DNA of 64,000 nt, taken from assembly GCA_024742275.1 (NCBI GenBank), contig JANSYS010000010.1:62001-126000 (forward strand). The letters are read 5' to 3'. Each line of letters starts with the position of its first letter. Positions within the stretch are counted from its first letter, which is position 1. This DNA comes from Alphaproteobacteria bacterium (GTDB lineage Bacteria; Pseudomonadota; Alphaproteobacteria; Thalassobaculales; Thalassobaculaceae). Position numbers and translations under genes: made by a program. Below the pieces are notes generated by a model. That model saw only the letters and a program-made list of their open reading frames with translations, searched no databases and was not told the DNA's origin. Below, in pieces: positions 18,447-27,102 of this stretch.

Positions 18447-19039
18447 GCACCATCACCCTGCACCGCCGCGAGGTTCTCGGCTCCGTGATGGCGGAGCGCG
18501 GCGATACGCTCTTCGTTTCCGGTCTCGGATCGACCACTTGGGACCTCGCCTCCTTCGGCGACCGGCCGGAGAACTTCTATCTGTGGGGCGCCATGGGCAA
18601 CGCCGCGATGATCGGTCTCGGGATCGCCCTCGCCCGACCCGACCGCCGCGTCGTTGTCATCACCGGCGACGGCGAGATGCTCATGGGCATGACCAGTTTC
18701 TCGACGATCGGTGCCAAGCACCCCTCGAACCTGGCGATCTGCGTCATCGACAACGAGACCTACACCGAAACCGGCCGCCAGCCGACCGCGACCGGCCGCG
18801 GCACCGACCTTGCGGCCGTCGCCTCGGCCTGCGGCTTCGCCAAAACGGCGATGATCCGCACCGAGATCGAGGCCAAGAACCTCAGCCGCCTGCTGTTCCG
18901 CGAGCCGGGACCGGTTTGCGCCGTGGTCAAGGTCGTCGACGAGGATTTGCCCATGTCCGTACCGCCGCGCGACGGCGGCTACCTGAAGACCCGGTTCCGC
19001 ATCGGTCTCCTCGGCGAACAGACGGCGGTTCAGCCGTAG
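18443..19039 (+). CDS. ThDP-dependent decarboxylase beta subunit (ComE-like)
   Basis: Predicted 198-residue diphosphate-binding half of the same enzyme. The ThDP/Mg motif runs from GDGEML (75-80) to DN (103-104), and the loop DNETYTETGRQPTAT matches sulfopyruvate/phosphonopyruvate decarboxylases. The ATG at 18443 overlaps the alpha stop by 4 nt. Reaction is decarboxylation of a 3-substituted pyruvate to an aldehyde. No coenzyme-M genes (ComA-C) or phosphonate genes are nearby, so the natural substrate is open. Confidence 0.85.
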   Translation: MSTITLHRREVLGSVMAERGDTLFVSGLGSTTWDLASFGDRPENFYLWGAMGNAAMIGLGIALARPDRRVVVITGDGEMLMGMTSFSTIGAKHPSNLAICVIDNETYTETGRQPTATGRGTDLAAVASACGFAKTAMIRTEIEAKNLSRLLFREPGPVCAVVKVVDEDLPMSVPPRDGGYLKTRFRIGLLGEQTAVQP

Positions 19040-19068
19040 AACAACGCAGCCCTAGAGGAAAGACGGCC

Positions 19069-19530
19069 ATGACCTTGACCTGGAACACGCCGGAAGAGGA
19101 TCGGGCGGAGATCGAGCGCTGGTTCGGCGGCTGGAGCGAGCACGTCGCCGCCGTCGATTTCGCCCCGGCGCTGGAGCTGTTCGAGGGCAACATCGCCAGT
19201 TTCGGCACCCATATGGACGTCGTCGAGGGGCTGGACCGCCTCGCCGAAAATCAGTGGCGGAACGTGTGGCCGACCATCGAAGACTTCCGCTGGAACCTGG
19301 AGACTCTGAAGGTGGGGGTGTCGCCGGACCGGCTGTTCGCCATCGGCGTCATCACCTTCTCCTCCACCGGTATCGCCGAGGACGGCGGCCGCTTCGACCG
19401 GCCCGGTCGCGGAACCGTGGCCTTCGCGAGGGCCGCCGTGGACGCACCATGGAAAGGCGTCCACACCCATGTCTCCCTCAACCCCGGCACTCCGCAGAAG
19501 AGTAACGGGGAGCGCCCGGCGAAAAGCTGA
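19069..19530 (+). CDS. NTF2-like (SnoaL/DUF4440-type) protein
   Basis: Predicted 153-residue cytosolic protein with the NTF2-like cone fold: an N-terminal helix (EEDRAEIERWFGGWSEHVAAVD), the pattern ALELFEGNIASFGTHMDVVEG, and beta strands ending WKGVHTHVSLNPG. AGAGGA stands before the ATG at 19069. It follows the beta subunit by 29 bp, so it is the third gene of the operon and may handle the unstable decarboxylation product or a related acid. Such folds host many isomerase or dehydratase activities; the exact one cannot be given. Confidence 0.8.
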   Translation: MTLTWNTPEEDRAEIERWFGGWSEHVAAVDFAPALELFEGNIASFGTHMDVVEGLDRLAENQWRNVWPTIEDFRWNLETLKVGVSPDRLFAIGVITFSSTGIAEDGGRFDRPGRGTVAFARAAVDAPWKGVHTHVSLNPGTPQKSNGERPAKS

Positions 19531-19593
19531 CCGGGCCGCGCAAGACCAATCGATCAACGCGACCGATACGCGGCGGTTCCGTGGCGGTCCCGC

Positions 19594-20532
19594 TCAACCG
19601 TTCCAGGGCAGCGCCGCCTCCCGCTCGGCGATCAACCATGCCCCACCCAGAACGCCGGACAACGCCAGCGAACTGACACCCGGCCACTGGGTATCCTTCG
19701 GCGCGAACCCGCGCCCCTCCAGGAACTGCCTCGTGGCGGCCAGGTCGTCGCATAACAGCGCGTATCCGGCGACACCGGGCGCGGGCGGCACGACCGCTCC
19801 CGGAAGCAGCGCCGCCGCCCGCTCCGGCGTCGCGAGCAGGATACCGCCCCGGGCCAGCCGGAATCGGATCAGGTCGTCGTCGAGCCGTACGGGCGGGACT
19901 TCGGTGAAACGGGCGTAGCGGTCCTCGGCCTCGCCCAGGTCCTCCGGCACGATGATCACGTCCCGCAGCGCCTGAATCCCGTTCTCGTGACGCATCCAGG
20001 CTTCCTGCCACACCAGATCCTCGGTGTGGTGGGTCAGTGCCTGGACTCGCCCCTCCGGCATGTCGGTCGCCGGGTTCTTGATCACTGTGAACGCGGCCTC
20101 GGCCGAGCCCGTCTCCGTCCCGTCCTCGGTCAGCAACGGCACCGGGCGTTTGAGCGGCGTCGGCTCCTGCGGGTGGAAACCCGCGGCCATCTGGCGCTCG
20201 CGCCGGGCGATGGCGTCGGGGTCGGCCATGGCTACGATATGGACGCCGTTGTAGCGGTCGAGCTGACCCTGAGTCCGTTCCCCGGTCGGCGTCGACACGT
20301 CGGTGACGGTCAGGACCTCGAGATACCCCTCGCGGAGCATGACGCACCGGTTAGCCGTGCCCATCGGATGGCGCTGGCCCGCCTCGTCGGTGAACGCGTG
20401 CAGCACATAGGGAGTCTGCACGAAGCCGAGCCTGGTCAGCTCGATATGCGCCACCTCCATATCCGGCACGAAATGCCCGAGGTGATCGAGAAACGTCTCA
20501 CCCGCCGCAGGGAGTTGTCGCCATTGCGCCAT
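19594..20532 (-). CDS. VOC/glyoxalase-like domain protein
   Basis: Predicted 312-residue protein with glyoxalase-like (PF13468-type) features: the start LDHLGHFVPDMEVA (residues 16-29) carries the usual metal-ligand His, CVMLREGYLEVLTV follows, and a second repeat begins near LTHHTEDLVW. VOC-fold proteins act on diverse metal-dependent reactions, so the substrate is unknown. It is convergent with the ThDP operon; the stops are 63 bp apart. No signal peptide is visible. Confidence 0.78.
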   Translation of the reverse strand: MAQWRQLPAAGETFLDHLGHFVPDMEVAHIELTRLGFVQTPYVLHAFTDEAGQRHPMGTANRCVMLREGYLEVLTVTDVSTPTGERTQGQLDRYNGVHIVAMADPDAIARRERQMAAGFHPQEPTPLKRPVPLLTEDGTETGSAEAAFTVIKNPATDMPEGRVQALTHHTEDLVWQEAWMRHENGIQALRDVIIVPEDLGEAEDRYARFTEVPPVRLDDDLIRFRLARGGILLATPERAAALLPGAVVPPAPGVAGYALLCDDLAATRQFLEGRGFAPKDTQWPGVSSLALSGVLGGAWLIAEREAALPWNG

Positions 20533-20652
20533 GTTTCCGCCTCTTTTGGGGAGTGGGCTTCCGGTATCGATTAGAGTCCGACATGATAGACAAGATGGTC
20601 GGGGTTACCAGACGGCTGATGCGCCCCGCCCGCCGACCGAGAGGAGGATGCC

Positions 20653-20802
20653 ATGAACGATCGTATCCGCCGTTGCCAATGCCGCGCCGCTCTGACGGCC
20701 CGTGCCGCCCACGCCCAGTTTTGCGACACGCTCGTCGTCGGAACGATGATGGCGGCCGCCATCGCCGGTATCGCCTGGCTTATGACCAGACTCGCCGTCT
20801 GA
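20653..20802 (+). CDS. Small predicted membrane protein (49 residues)
   Basis: Short unannotated-type gene. GAGGAGG stands 6-8 nt before the ATG, the best Shine-Dalgarno in the neighbourhood. The protein starts with a basic, Cys-containing head (MNDRIRRCQCRAALTARAA), has a third Cys at 24, then a single hydrophobic helix from about residue 28 to 44 and a short tail MTRLAV. It would be a one-helix inner-membrane protein with the basic N-terminus inside. It precedes the MFS gene by 171 bp with a hairpin between. No function recognised. Confidence 0.5.
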   Translation: MNDRIRRCQCRAALTARAAHAQFCDTLVVGTMMAAAIAGIAWLMTRLAV

Positions 20803-20815
20803 ACCGCCCCTGCCC

Positions 20816-20841
20816 GATCGACCCGGTTTTCCGGGCCGATC
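20816..20841. terminator. Hairpin after the small ORF
   Basis: GATCGACCCGG (20816-20826) pairs with CCGGGCCGATC (20831-20841) except one A-C mismatch, loop TTTT. No T-tract follows, so it may be a weak terminator or an mRNA-stabilising hairpin. Confidence 0.4.
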
Positions 20842-20973
20842 CAGGCCGCGCAGCGGTTTCTTTGCGCCCGCGTTGGTCGCCGCAGCCTCCTAAGAGGAAT
20901 CACCCGCAACCCGCGGATAGCTGCGGACAGAACCGGACCCTACTGATCGCCGAAACCATTCGGAGATCAGTCC

Positions 20974-22185
20974 ATGTCGACCGTCACACGCCTGCAGATT
21001 GCCGGAAGCGGCCTCCATCTGGCCGACCAGATCGCCCTCGTCGGCGTCCCACTCGCCGCCGCCCTGGTCTTCGACGCTTCGGCCCAGGTCATCGGCGTTC
21101 TCGTCGCCTGCCAGTCGATGGCCCACCTGCTCGGCTCGCTTCCCGCCGGACTCATCGTCGACCGCGGCGCGCCCCGGCGCGTGACGTTGGCAGCCGTCAT
21201 GGTCTCGCTGCTCGGTGTCGCGGGAGCGGCAGCGAGCGTCTTTGGCCAGAGCCTCGTCGGGTTCGGCGTCGGCGTGACGGTCGCCGGCTTCGGCATCGTC
21301 CTCTTCACTCTCACCGCACTCTCGCTTCTCCCCCGCGCCGTCCCGGCGGCGACCCTCGCCCAGGCCAATGCCCGCATTGAGATCCCGCGCGCGGCGGCCT
21401 CCTTCGCGGTTCCGTTGGTTCTCGGCGCGGTCGTATCGGCAGATACCGTCGCCTGGATCTTCCCGGCAGCGCTGGGCGGCGGAGTTCTTGCCCTGACGGC
21501 GGCCGCAGGACTTCCCCGTTTCGACCCGGGACAGCCAGGCTCCCAAAGCCCGCTGCGCCGGATCGCGGAGGGCGGCAGCTTCGTTCTGGGCAACGAGTTC
21601 CTGCTTGCAATCGGCGCCTGCGCCCTGTTCTGGAACTTCGCGTTCTCGGCTCTTTTAGTGACCATGGTGCCGCTGATCACGGACGGACTGCGCATGGAGC
21701 CCGGCGTGTTCGGGATCGCGATGGCCTGCTTCGGTCTGGCCGCCTTCGCCGGCTCCAGTATCGCCGCCCGCTATGCCGGACGCATGCGCCCGAACCTGCT
21801 CCTGCTGTTCGGCCCAGGCAGCTCGGTGCCGGCAGCACTGCTGCTGATGGCCGTCGAGCCCGGCGGATCACCGGCCATAATCTATGCGGCCTTCTTCGGC
21901 CTCGGCTTCGGGCCGTCCATGTGGTTGATCGCACAGAACTCGGTGCGCCAGATCGTCAGCCCGCGCGATATGCTCGGTCGGGTAAACGCTGTCATCCAGA
22001 CCTCGATCTACGGCGCTCGGCCCGCCGGCGCCCTGTGCGGCGGGCTGCTCGTCGGGGCGACCTCGCCGCAAACCGCCCTCGCCTTCGCCGCCACCGGCTT
22101 CATGGTGTCCTTCGCGGTGTCGGCGGTCAGCCGGTTGCGGTCGATCCGCAGCTATGGCGATCTCGCCGACGCTGGGACCGGGTGA
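20974..22185 (+). CDS. MFS transporter (DHA3/EntS-like)
   Basis: Predicted 403-residue inner-membrane permease with about 12 helices and the loop 2-3 motif LIVDRGAPRR. The pattern resembles exporters of the EntS/MefA (DHA3) group, proton-driven efflux of small molecules. GGAG is placed 8 nt before the ATG. Its TGA is immediately followed by the complementary stop of the oxidoreductase gene (TGATCA), so the two genes abut with no spacer. Substrate unknown. Confidence 0.85.
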   Translation: MSTVTRLQIAGSGLHLADQIALVGVPLAAALVFDASAQVIGVLVACQSMAHLLGSLPAGLIVDRGAPRRVTLAAVMVSLLGVAGAAASVFGQSLVGFGVGVTVAGFGIVLFTLTALSLLPRAVPAATLAQANARIEIPRAAASFAVPLVLGAVVSADTVAWIFPAALGGGVLALTAAAGLPRFDPGQPGSQSPLRRIAEGGSFVLGNEFLLAIGACALFWNFAFSALLVTMVPLITDGLRMEPGVFGIAMACFGLAAFAGSSIAARYAGRMRPNLLLLFGPGSSVPAALLLMAVEPGGSPAIIYAAFFGLGFGPSMWLIAQNSVRQIVSPRDMLGRVNAVIQTSIYGARPAGALCGGLLVGATSPQTALAFAATGFMVSFAVSAVSRLRSIRSYGDLADAGTG

Positions 22186-23562
22186 TCACTTCGCCCGCTT
22201 GAGTTCGGCCCGGTCGATCCGCCGGTTCCAGGGCAGCCAGACCGAAAACGCCACGGAGGCCAGGGACGGAACGGCGACCGGGTCGGGATCGGTGACCGGG
22301 ACCGGTAGCTTCTCGTTCGAGCCGCCGGAGAGCCAGAGTGCGAGCCGACGCCCAAGGGCGGTGGTCATCGCCATGCCGCGTCCGTTGCAGGCGATGGCCG
22401 ACCAACCCTGGTCGCTCCCGCGCTCGCCGAGCCTCATCAGGCGCGGCATGAAGTCCCGCGCCGCCGCCAGCCTCCCCTGCCAGGCATATGCGGGCTCCAG
22501 CGGCGGAAGCTGGGGAAGCATCTCCTGCAGGCGATCGAGATGATAGGTCTTCGCCCGCTCGGCGGATCCGAAGGGCGAGGCCAGCAGGCCGCCGGTTACG
22601 ATGCGGTTGTCCCAGGTCCAGCGATAAGCGACCAGTTCCTTTCGGGTATCGGCCGCGGACCGGTCCCTGGGCAGCACGCTCTCGCGCAGGGCCGGGTCGA
22701 GCGGTTGGCTGGCGACCTGGAACAGGGTGATCGGAAATTGGGTTCCCTCGGCCTTGGGCGCCAGACCGCCGCCGGTCGAGTTGGTGGTGAGCAGCAGCCG
22801 CTTGGCGACCAGTGTTCCCCGATCGGTTGTCAGCCGCCACCGATCGCCTTGGCGCTGCACCTCCCGGACGCGGGAATTGGTGTGCAGCCTTGCCCCCGCT
22901 TGGACCGCCGCCGCGGCCAGGCCCCGACAGTAGGCGAGCGGGTTCAGGTGGCCGCCGGTCGGGTCGAGAAAGGCACCGTGATAGACTTCGGATCCGGTTT
23001 CATAGACGGCCTCGTCGCGGGACAACGCCTGTACGGGCCGACCCAGGGAACGCCACTGGGCCACACGATCCTCCAGCCAAGCCAGCTTCTCCGGCGTGTG
23101 AACCGGCTGTATCCAACCACTTTGCCGGGCTTCGCACGCGATGCCGTGCCGGCGAATCAAATCGAAAACCAGCTCTGCGCTCTGTCCGACCATGTCGCAG
23201 ATCAGGCGGCCGTGCTCGTCGCCCATCTCTCTGCGCATGACCGTCGGATCGAGCCCGGTGAGCAGATTCGGGACTACGAAGCCGGTATTTCGGCCAGAAG
23301 CGCCGAAGCCCGGCTCGTCCGCCTCCAACACCGTCGCCTCGACGCCGGCCTCCGCCAGGTGCAGAGCGGTCGAGAAGCCGAGATAGCCCCCGCCGACGAT
23401 CGCGACATCGGTCTCCGCCTCGCCTTCAAGCGGTATGGTCCGGGGACCGGCGGGGGCGGTCGCATGCCAGAAGGACTCTTGGAAGGTCAGGGACGGATGC
23501 GGGGCCGCCGCCAAACGCTCGAAAAGGGTCGGGCTGTAGCCCTCATGTGCGATCTTCGTCAT
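22186..23562 (-). CDS. FAD-dependent oxidoreductase (DAO family, PuuB-like)
   Basis: Predicted 458-residue flavoprotein of the D-amino-acid oxidase/glycine oxidase superfamily, close in pattern to gamma-glutamylputrescine oxidases. The FAD motif GGGYLG is at 57-62 within DVAIVGGGYLGFSTALHLAE, and the C-terminus carries the second FAD region (ACNGRGMAMTTALGRRLA). A short N-terminal extension before the FAD fold (FHATAP-type) is normal for this group. The likely reaction is oxidation of a secondary or primary amine to an imine with H2O2 release. Divergent from the MFS gene at 23688; no glutamine-synthetase-like PuuA gene is near. Confidence 0.87.
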   Translation of the reverse strand: MTKIAHEGYSPTLFERLAAAPHPSLTFQESFWHATAPAGPRTIPLEGEAETDVAIVGGGYLGFSTALHLAEAGVEATVLEADEPGFGASGRNTGFVVPNLLTGLDPTVMRREMGDEHGRLICDMVGQSAELVFDLIRRHGIACEARQSGWIQPVHTPEKLAWLEDRVAQWRSLGRPVQALSRDEAVYETGSEVYHGAFLDPTGGHLNPLAYCRGLAAAAVQAGARLHTNSRVREVQRQGDRWRLTTDRGTLVAKRLLLTTNSTGGGLAPKAEGTQFPITLFQVASQPLDPALRESVLPRDRSAADTRKELVAYRWTWDNRIVTGGLLASPFGSAERAKTYHLDRLQEMLPQLPPLEPAYAWQGRLAAARDFMPRLMRLGERGSDQGWSAIACNGRGMAMTTALGRRLALWLSGGSNEKLPVPVTDPDPVAVPSLASVAFSVWLPWNRRIDRAELKRAK

Positions 23563-23687
23563 GCAAGGATGCTAGATCGGGAACGCGTGCCACGGAATGC
23601 CCCCCGTGTAACACTTTCCGTTCGAGATAGTCGGCTTTGCAGGAATCGCACTATCCGGCGAGCTTCCCGGCCTGTTTAGTGCGTCCC

Positions 23688-24956
23688 ATGGCAAAGCCCA
23701 GCAAGACCGACGGCGCCTCCGCCCCGCAGACCGAGCCGAACTCTGACGCCCAGCCCGGTCTCGGAGACCTGCTGGTCGTGGTGTTCTTCACCACCATGGT
23801 GATGACCCTGGCCAGCATGTCGGTCCTGTGGATTCCGGCGATCGCGCCGGCGGTGGCGGCGGATCTCGGCATCTCCCCTGCGCTGGTCGGCTATCAGTTC
23901 ACGCTGGCCTATATCGGGGCGATGGCCTCGAGCCTCCTGGTCGGCGGTTTCGTGCAGCGCTTCGGTGCTTGGCGCACCAGCCAGAGCAGCCTCGGAATGC
24001 TCGCGATCGGCCACCTGATCCTGATGTCGGGCCATATCGAACTGATGGTACTCGGCTCCGTCGCCACAGGCTTCGGGTACGGCATGATGAACCCGCCGGC
24101 AATGGACCTGCTCAATCGCGTGGTGACGCCGTCGAACCGCAACCTCGTCTTTTCCGTTCGCTTTACCGGCGTTCCCCTCGGCGGCGTGCTGGCGAGTCTG
24201 GTGGCGCCATCGATGGCGCTGGCCTTCGGCTGGCAGGCGACGATGCTGGTGGTGGGCGCGCTCGGCCTTGTTCTGTTCGCAGCGATGCAGCCGCTGCGCG
24301 CCCGTTTCGATGGAAACCGGCAGCCGAACGCGACGGTGATCCGGGACCCGTTCTCCGGTCTGCGTCTCGTCCTGCGGTCTCGGGCGCTCAGGTTCTTCGC
24401 CCTCACCGGCCTGTGTTTCGCGGCGGTCCAACTGTCGCTGATGTCGTTCACCGTGACCATGCTGGTGGACGAAGTTGGCTGGACGTTGGTGACGGCGGGG
24501 GTGGCGCTTTCCTGCGTACAGGTCGCGGGCGTGATCGGTCGCGTCAGCTGGGGCGTGGTCGCCGATCGGCTGCGATCGAGCACAGCCGTGCTGATCATCA
24601 TCGGCAGTGCCATGACCCTGGCCAGCCTTTCCGCCTCGCAGATCGGGGCGGGTTGGCCGGAGATCGGCGTTTTCGTCTTCTTCTTCGCTTTCGGCCTGGC
24701 CGCAGTCGGATGGAACGGCGTTTTCGCCAGCGAAGCGGCGCGGATCAGCCCCTCCGGCGCGATCGGGCATGCCACCGGCGGAGTCCTGTTCATCACCTTT
24801 TCCGGTGTGCTTTTCGGGCCGGTCGTATTCTCGATGCTGTACGAGGTGACGGGGAGCTATTCGGCAACCTTCTTCGCATCGGCCAGTCTCGCAGCGTTGG
24901 GGGTCGTCTTCCTCGGCATCTCCCGCCGGGCCGCGCGGACGGAAACCGCTCAGTAG
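23688..24956 (+). CDS. MFS transporter (CynX/NarK-like)
   Basis: Predicted 422-residue permease with about 12 membrane helices beginning at VVVFFTTMVMTLASMSVLW after a hydrophilic tail of about 30 residues. Motif GFVQRFGAWRTSQ occurs between helices 2 and 3. A TTG at 23637 would give 17 more residues, but they are not needed and the ATG at 23688 is preferred, although its Shine-Dalgarno is poor. The last 7 bp overlap the end of the convergent DUF3179 gene. Possibly moves the substrate or product of the divergent amine oxidase; inference from position only. Confidence 0.82.
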   Translation: MAKPSKTDGASAPQTEPNSDAQPGLGDLLVVVFFTTMVMTLASMSVLWIPAIAPAVAADLGISPALVGYQFTLAYIGAMASSLLVGGFVQRFGAWRTSQSSLGMLAIGHLILMSGHIELMVLGSVATGFGYGMMNPPAMDLLNRVVTPSNRNLVFSVRFTGVPLGGVLASLVAPSMALAFGWQATMLVVGALGLVLFAAMQPLRARFDGNRQPNATVIRDPFSGLRLVLRSRALRFFALTGLCFAAVQLSLMSFTVTMLVDEVGWTLVTAGVALSCVQVAGVIGRVSWGVVADRLRSSTAVLIIIGSAMTLASLSASQIGAGWPEIGVFVFFFAFGLAAVGWNGVFASEAARISPSGAIGHATGGVLFITFSGVLFGPVVFSMLYEVTGSYSATFFASASLAALGVVFLGISRRAARTETAQ

Positions 24957-25930
24957 ACGATTTTCCCGTCCGGCCGGAAGGCATGAAAGACGAAGGCGAA
25001 AGTGACCTCGTGGGCGACGTCCGCCCCGTCCCGGGTGACAACGACGTTGCCGACATCCCGGCCCTCGGAGATCCTGCGGGTATCGAGGGCCGAGTTCTGC
25101 CCCGGCTCCCACACGATCTCCAGGTCGCCGTCGCTCCACTCCCCCTTTTCGCGGAGCATCGGCAGGCTCCACGCCATGTCGCCCACAACGACCACCCGGG
25201 TCATGGCGGGCAACCCCTCGGGCATCGATCCGTCATAGAGGAACGGCACCGGCATCGTGTCGTAACCCTTGTAGGGATTTATGCCGTAAGGACGGGCTGT
25301 CGGATCGTTGGGCACGAGAACCTTGCCCGCGGGAAAGCGCTCGGCGAAGCGCTCCGCGCTTTCGAGACGGGCCGGCACCGAGGGGAGCCGCGCACCCGTC
25401 ATCGCGCCGACGATCGCTTCGCCGGTGTATTGCTGCCACCAGCTCTCGGTCTTGCGGTCGTACATGATCAAGCCGGAATTGCGCAGTTTCCCGGTCGTCC
25501 CGAAAGCCAACGGCTCACCCTCGACCCGGCGGTCGAAGACGATGGCAGTGTTGCAGAGAGGGCAGTAGGTGACCGCAAGAGGGATGCCGCCCACCGTGTC
25601 GTTGACGATCTCGTGCCACATGAGAATTCGCAATGGATAGGCCCGGGCATCGTCGCCGACGGTCAGCGAAATCACCGGTTCGGTCGGGGCGACATCGGCG
25701 AAACCTTTCGAGACCGAGGCGAAGCTTGGCGCATCGATCGACGGAATACCGTCCTTCTCCGGGCCGCCGGAACTAATCTCGTCCAGAGCGACGGCGTGCC
25801 GGGAGAAATCGGTCTGCGGCCACGCCTTGCTCCAATCCTCTGCCGCTGACGCCTCCGGCGGTGCGAGTATGACTCCCATCAGGAACAGAAACAGGATCGC
25901 GACGGAGACTGAAGGACGAGGGTCTGGCAT
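24950..25930 (-). CDS. DUF3179 domain protein, exported
   Basis: Predicted 326-residue secreted protein with an N-terminal signal peptide (hydrophobic core AILFLFLMGVILA, processing near EASA). The DUF3179 signature is complete: RAYPLRILMWHEIVND followed by the CPLC motif (Cys123 and Cys126) and FGTTGKLRNSGLIMYDR. DUF3179 proteins are periplasmic, of unknown activity; the CPLC pair may be a redox or metal site. A TTG 18 nt upstream is open too, but the ATG gives a better signal peptide. 3' end overlaps the MFS gene by 7 bp. Confidence 0.87.
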   Translation of the reverse strand: MPDPRPSVSVAILFLFLMGVILAPPEASAAEDWSKAWPQTDFSRHAVALDEISSGGPEKDGIPSIDAPSFASVSKGFADVAPTEPVISLTVGDDARAYPLRILMWHEIVNDTVGGIPLAVTYCPLCNTAIVFDRRVEGEPLAFGTTGKLRNSGLIMYDRKTESWWQQYTGEAIVGAMTGARLPSVPARLESAERFAERFPAGKVLVPNDPTARPYGINPYKGYDTMPVPFLYDGSMPEGLPAMTRVVVVGDMAWSLPMLREKGEWSDGDLEIVWEPGQNSALDTRRISEGRDVGNVVVTRDGADVAHEVTFAFVFHAFRPDGKIVY

Positions 25931-26035
25931 ATCCGCACAATGCGGCAATGCGGGTGTTCAACGGAAATCACGAAAGGGAGACCGGAGCGCGTCCGGTCGG
26001 TGCGGATCACACCGGGGGCCGTGTCCCGGCGGGGA

Positions 26036-26350
26036 TCAGCCGGTACCGAGCTTTGCGGAACGCGACCGGATCTGGGAAAGCCGCGGATCCGGAGCGAAAT
26101 CCTCGATCGGATCGTCGATATCGCCGAACTGCCGGAACAGCTCCGCCGACTCGATGGCAGTGGAGCGAACCTTGCGGCTTTCCCGGGAGTTCAACATATC
26201 GAAAGCCTTCCCGGCCTGACGGCGATCGTTCTCGGCGAGGGTGTTCGCCGCTTTGACAACGGCCGCGTGCACGAATCCCGTACCCACGGTACGGTCGAGC
26301 GCATCCGCGAGGATTTCCAAGGCTTTTCGATCAGCTTCGGCTTTTGCCAT
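26036..26350 (-). CDS. Hypothetical 104-residue protein
   Basis: Not recognised. A charged, mainly helical cytosolic protein without signal peptide: MAKAEADRKALEILADALD, VGTGFVHAAVVKAAN, and the tail DDPIEDFAPDPRLSQIRS. No clear Shine-Dalgarno, but the frame has typical high-GC third-position use and a sensible start. It shares an AT-rich 256-bp upstream region with the divergent gene at 26607. Confidence 0.55.
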   Translation of the reverse strand: MAKAEADRKALEILADALDRTVGTGFVHAAVVKAANTLAENDRRQAGKAFDMLNSRESRKVRSTAIESAELFRQFGDIDDPIEDFAPDPRLSQIRSRSAKLGTG

Positions 26351-26606
26351 CGGTCACCCAGACGCTCGGACGAGCGAGCTACCATTAAGCAAGCATAAAC
26401 CAGAATCCGTGATTCGCCCGAGTCGCGCAAGCGAAATTGGTTTTGCGGATTCCCTAGTTTTTGCTGAATCGTCAAAAACGATTCCAGATGAAATGTATGA
26501 CCTGTGCCTCCTCGGCCGCCCGACAATCGACCGTTCCGCGTCACACGATTGATGCCGACAGCGGCCTCGGGTAGCGTCATGCACCGGCAGCTCCAGGAGG
26601 CCGACA
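26351..26606. promoter_or_regulatory. AT-richer divergent promoter region
   Basis: This gap, notably less GC-rich than its surroundings from about 26390 to 26500, lies between two divergent hypothetical genes. It contains a perfect 7-bp hairpin GAATCGT-CAAAA-ACGATTC (26466-26484). It probably holds both promoters, but no convincing -35/-10 pair is certain. Confidence 0.4.
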
Positions 26607-27038
26607 GTGAAAATATTGATTCCCCTGATATTTTTTGCCGTTTTGATCGCCATCGCCGTTCGCATGACGCGGCGTCAGTTCCGCCTGGACCAGTTTGCTG
26701 CGCATCCGTCGCTGCCGACGGGCGGGGAAGACGCGCTTGTCGCCGCCGCCGATGCCGACGGCAAGTTTCATCGGGTCCACGATGGGCTCGAAGAGATGCG
26801 CCGGACGTGGCATCCGGTGCGTTTCCCTTCCGGGTGGGAGTCGCGGACGGGAGGCTTTCCCGAGGAACGGGTCTACGCCGATACCACGATGATCCAGCGC
26901 CGGAACTGGTGCGTCGAGCACTGTAAGGAGCCTTGGCGCGTCGAGGTCGCGCGCGGCAACGCCCCCGTCTTCTGGTTCAGATCGCACCGGGACGCACGAG
27001 ACTTCACGGAAGCCTGGTTCCCCTTCAAGTGCGCCTGA
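26607..27038 (+). CDS. Hypothetical membrane-anchored protein (143 residues)
   Basis: Not recognised. A GTG start with CAGGAGG upstream at good spacing. Residues 1-18 form a hydrophobic anchor (MKILIPLIFFAVLIAIAV) followed by a basic stretch MTRRQFR, so the body may face the cytoplasm. The rest is Trp/Arg/His-rich, with Cys in WCVEHCKEPW and a final FKCA. No catalytic motif is seen. Confidence 0.65.
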   Translation: MKILIPLIFFAVLIAIAVRMTRRQFRLDQFAAHPSLPTGGEDALVAAADADGKFHRVHDGLEEMRRTWHPVRFPSGWESRTGGFPEERVYADTTMIQRRNWCVEHCKEPWRVEVARGNAPVFWFRSHRDARDFTEAWFPFKCA

Positions 27039-27102
27039 CCGAGCGGTCGGTCCCCGGTCGGGCTTGACCCCGTGACGGTGGAGCCGAGCGGATAGTGCCG
27101 GT

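Larger units (their letters stand above)
20533..20973. other. Upstream region of a VOC gene and an MFS gene, with a small ORF
   Basis: This 441-bp stretch between divergent genes holds the 49-residue ORF at 20653-20802 and an imperfect hairpin at 20816-20841 (11-bp arms with one mismatch around TTTT). The rest is non-coding as far as I can see; promoters are not obvious. Confidence 0.5.

Noticed and set aside
23637-23687. TTG start extending the CynX/NarK-like MFS protein
   Set aside because: Adds 17 residues of no family character; an ATG at 23688 starts just before the hydrophilic tail.
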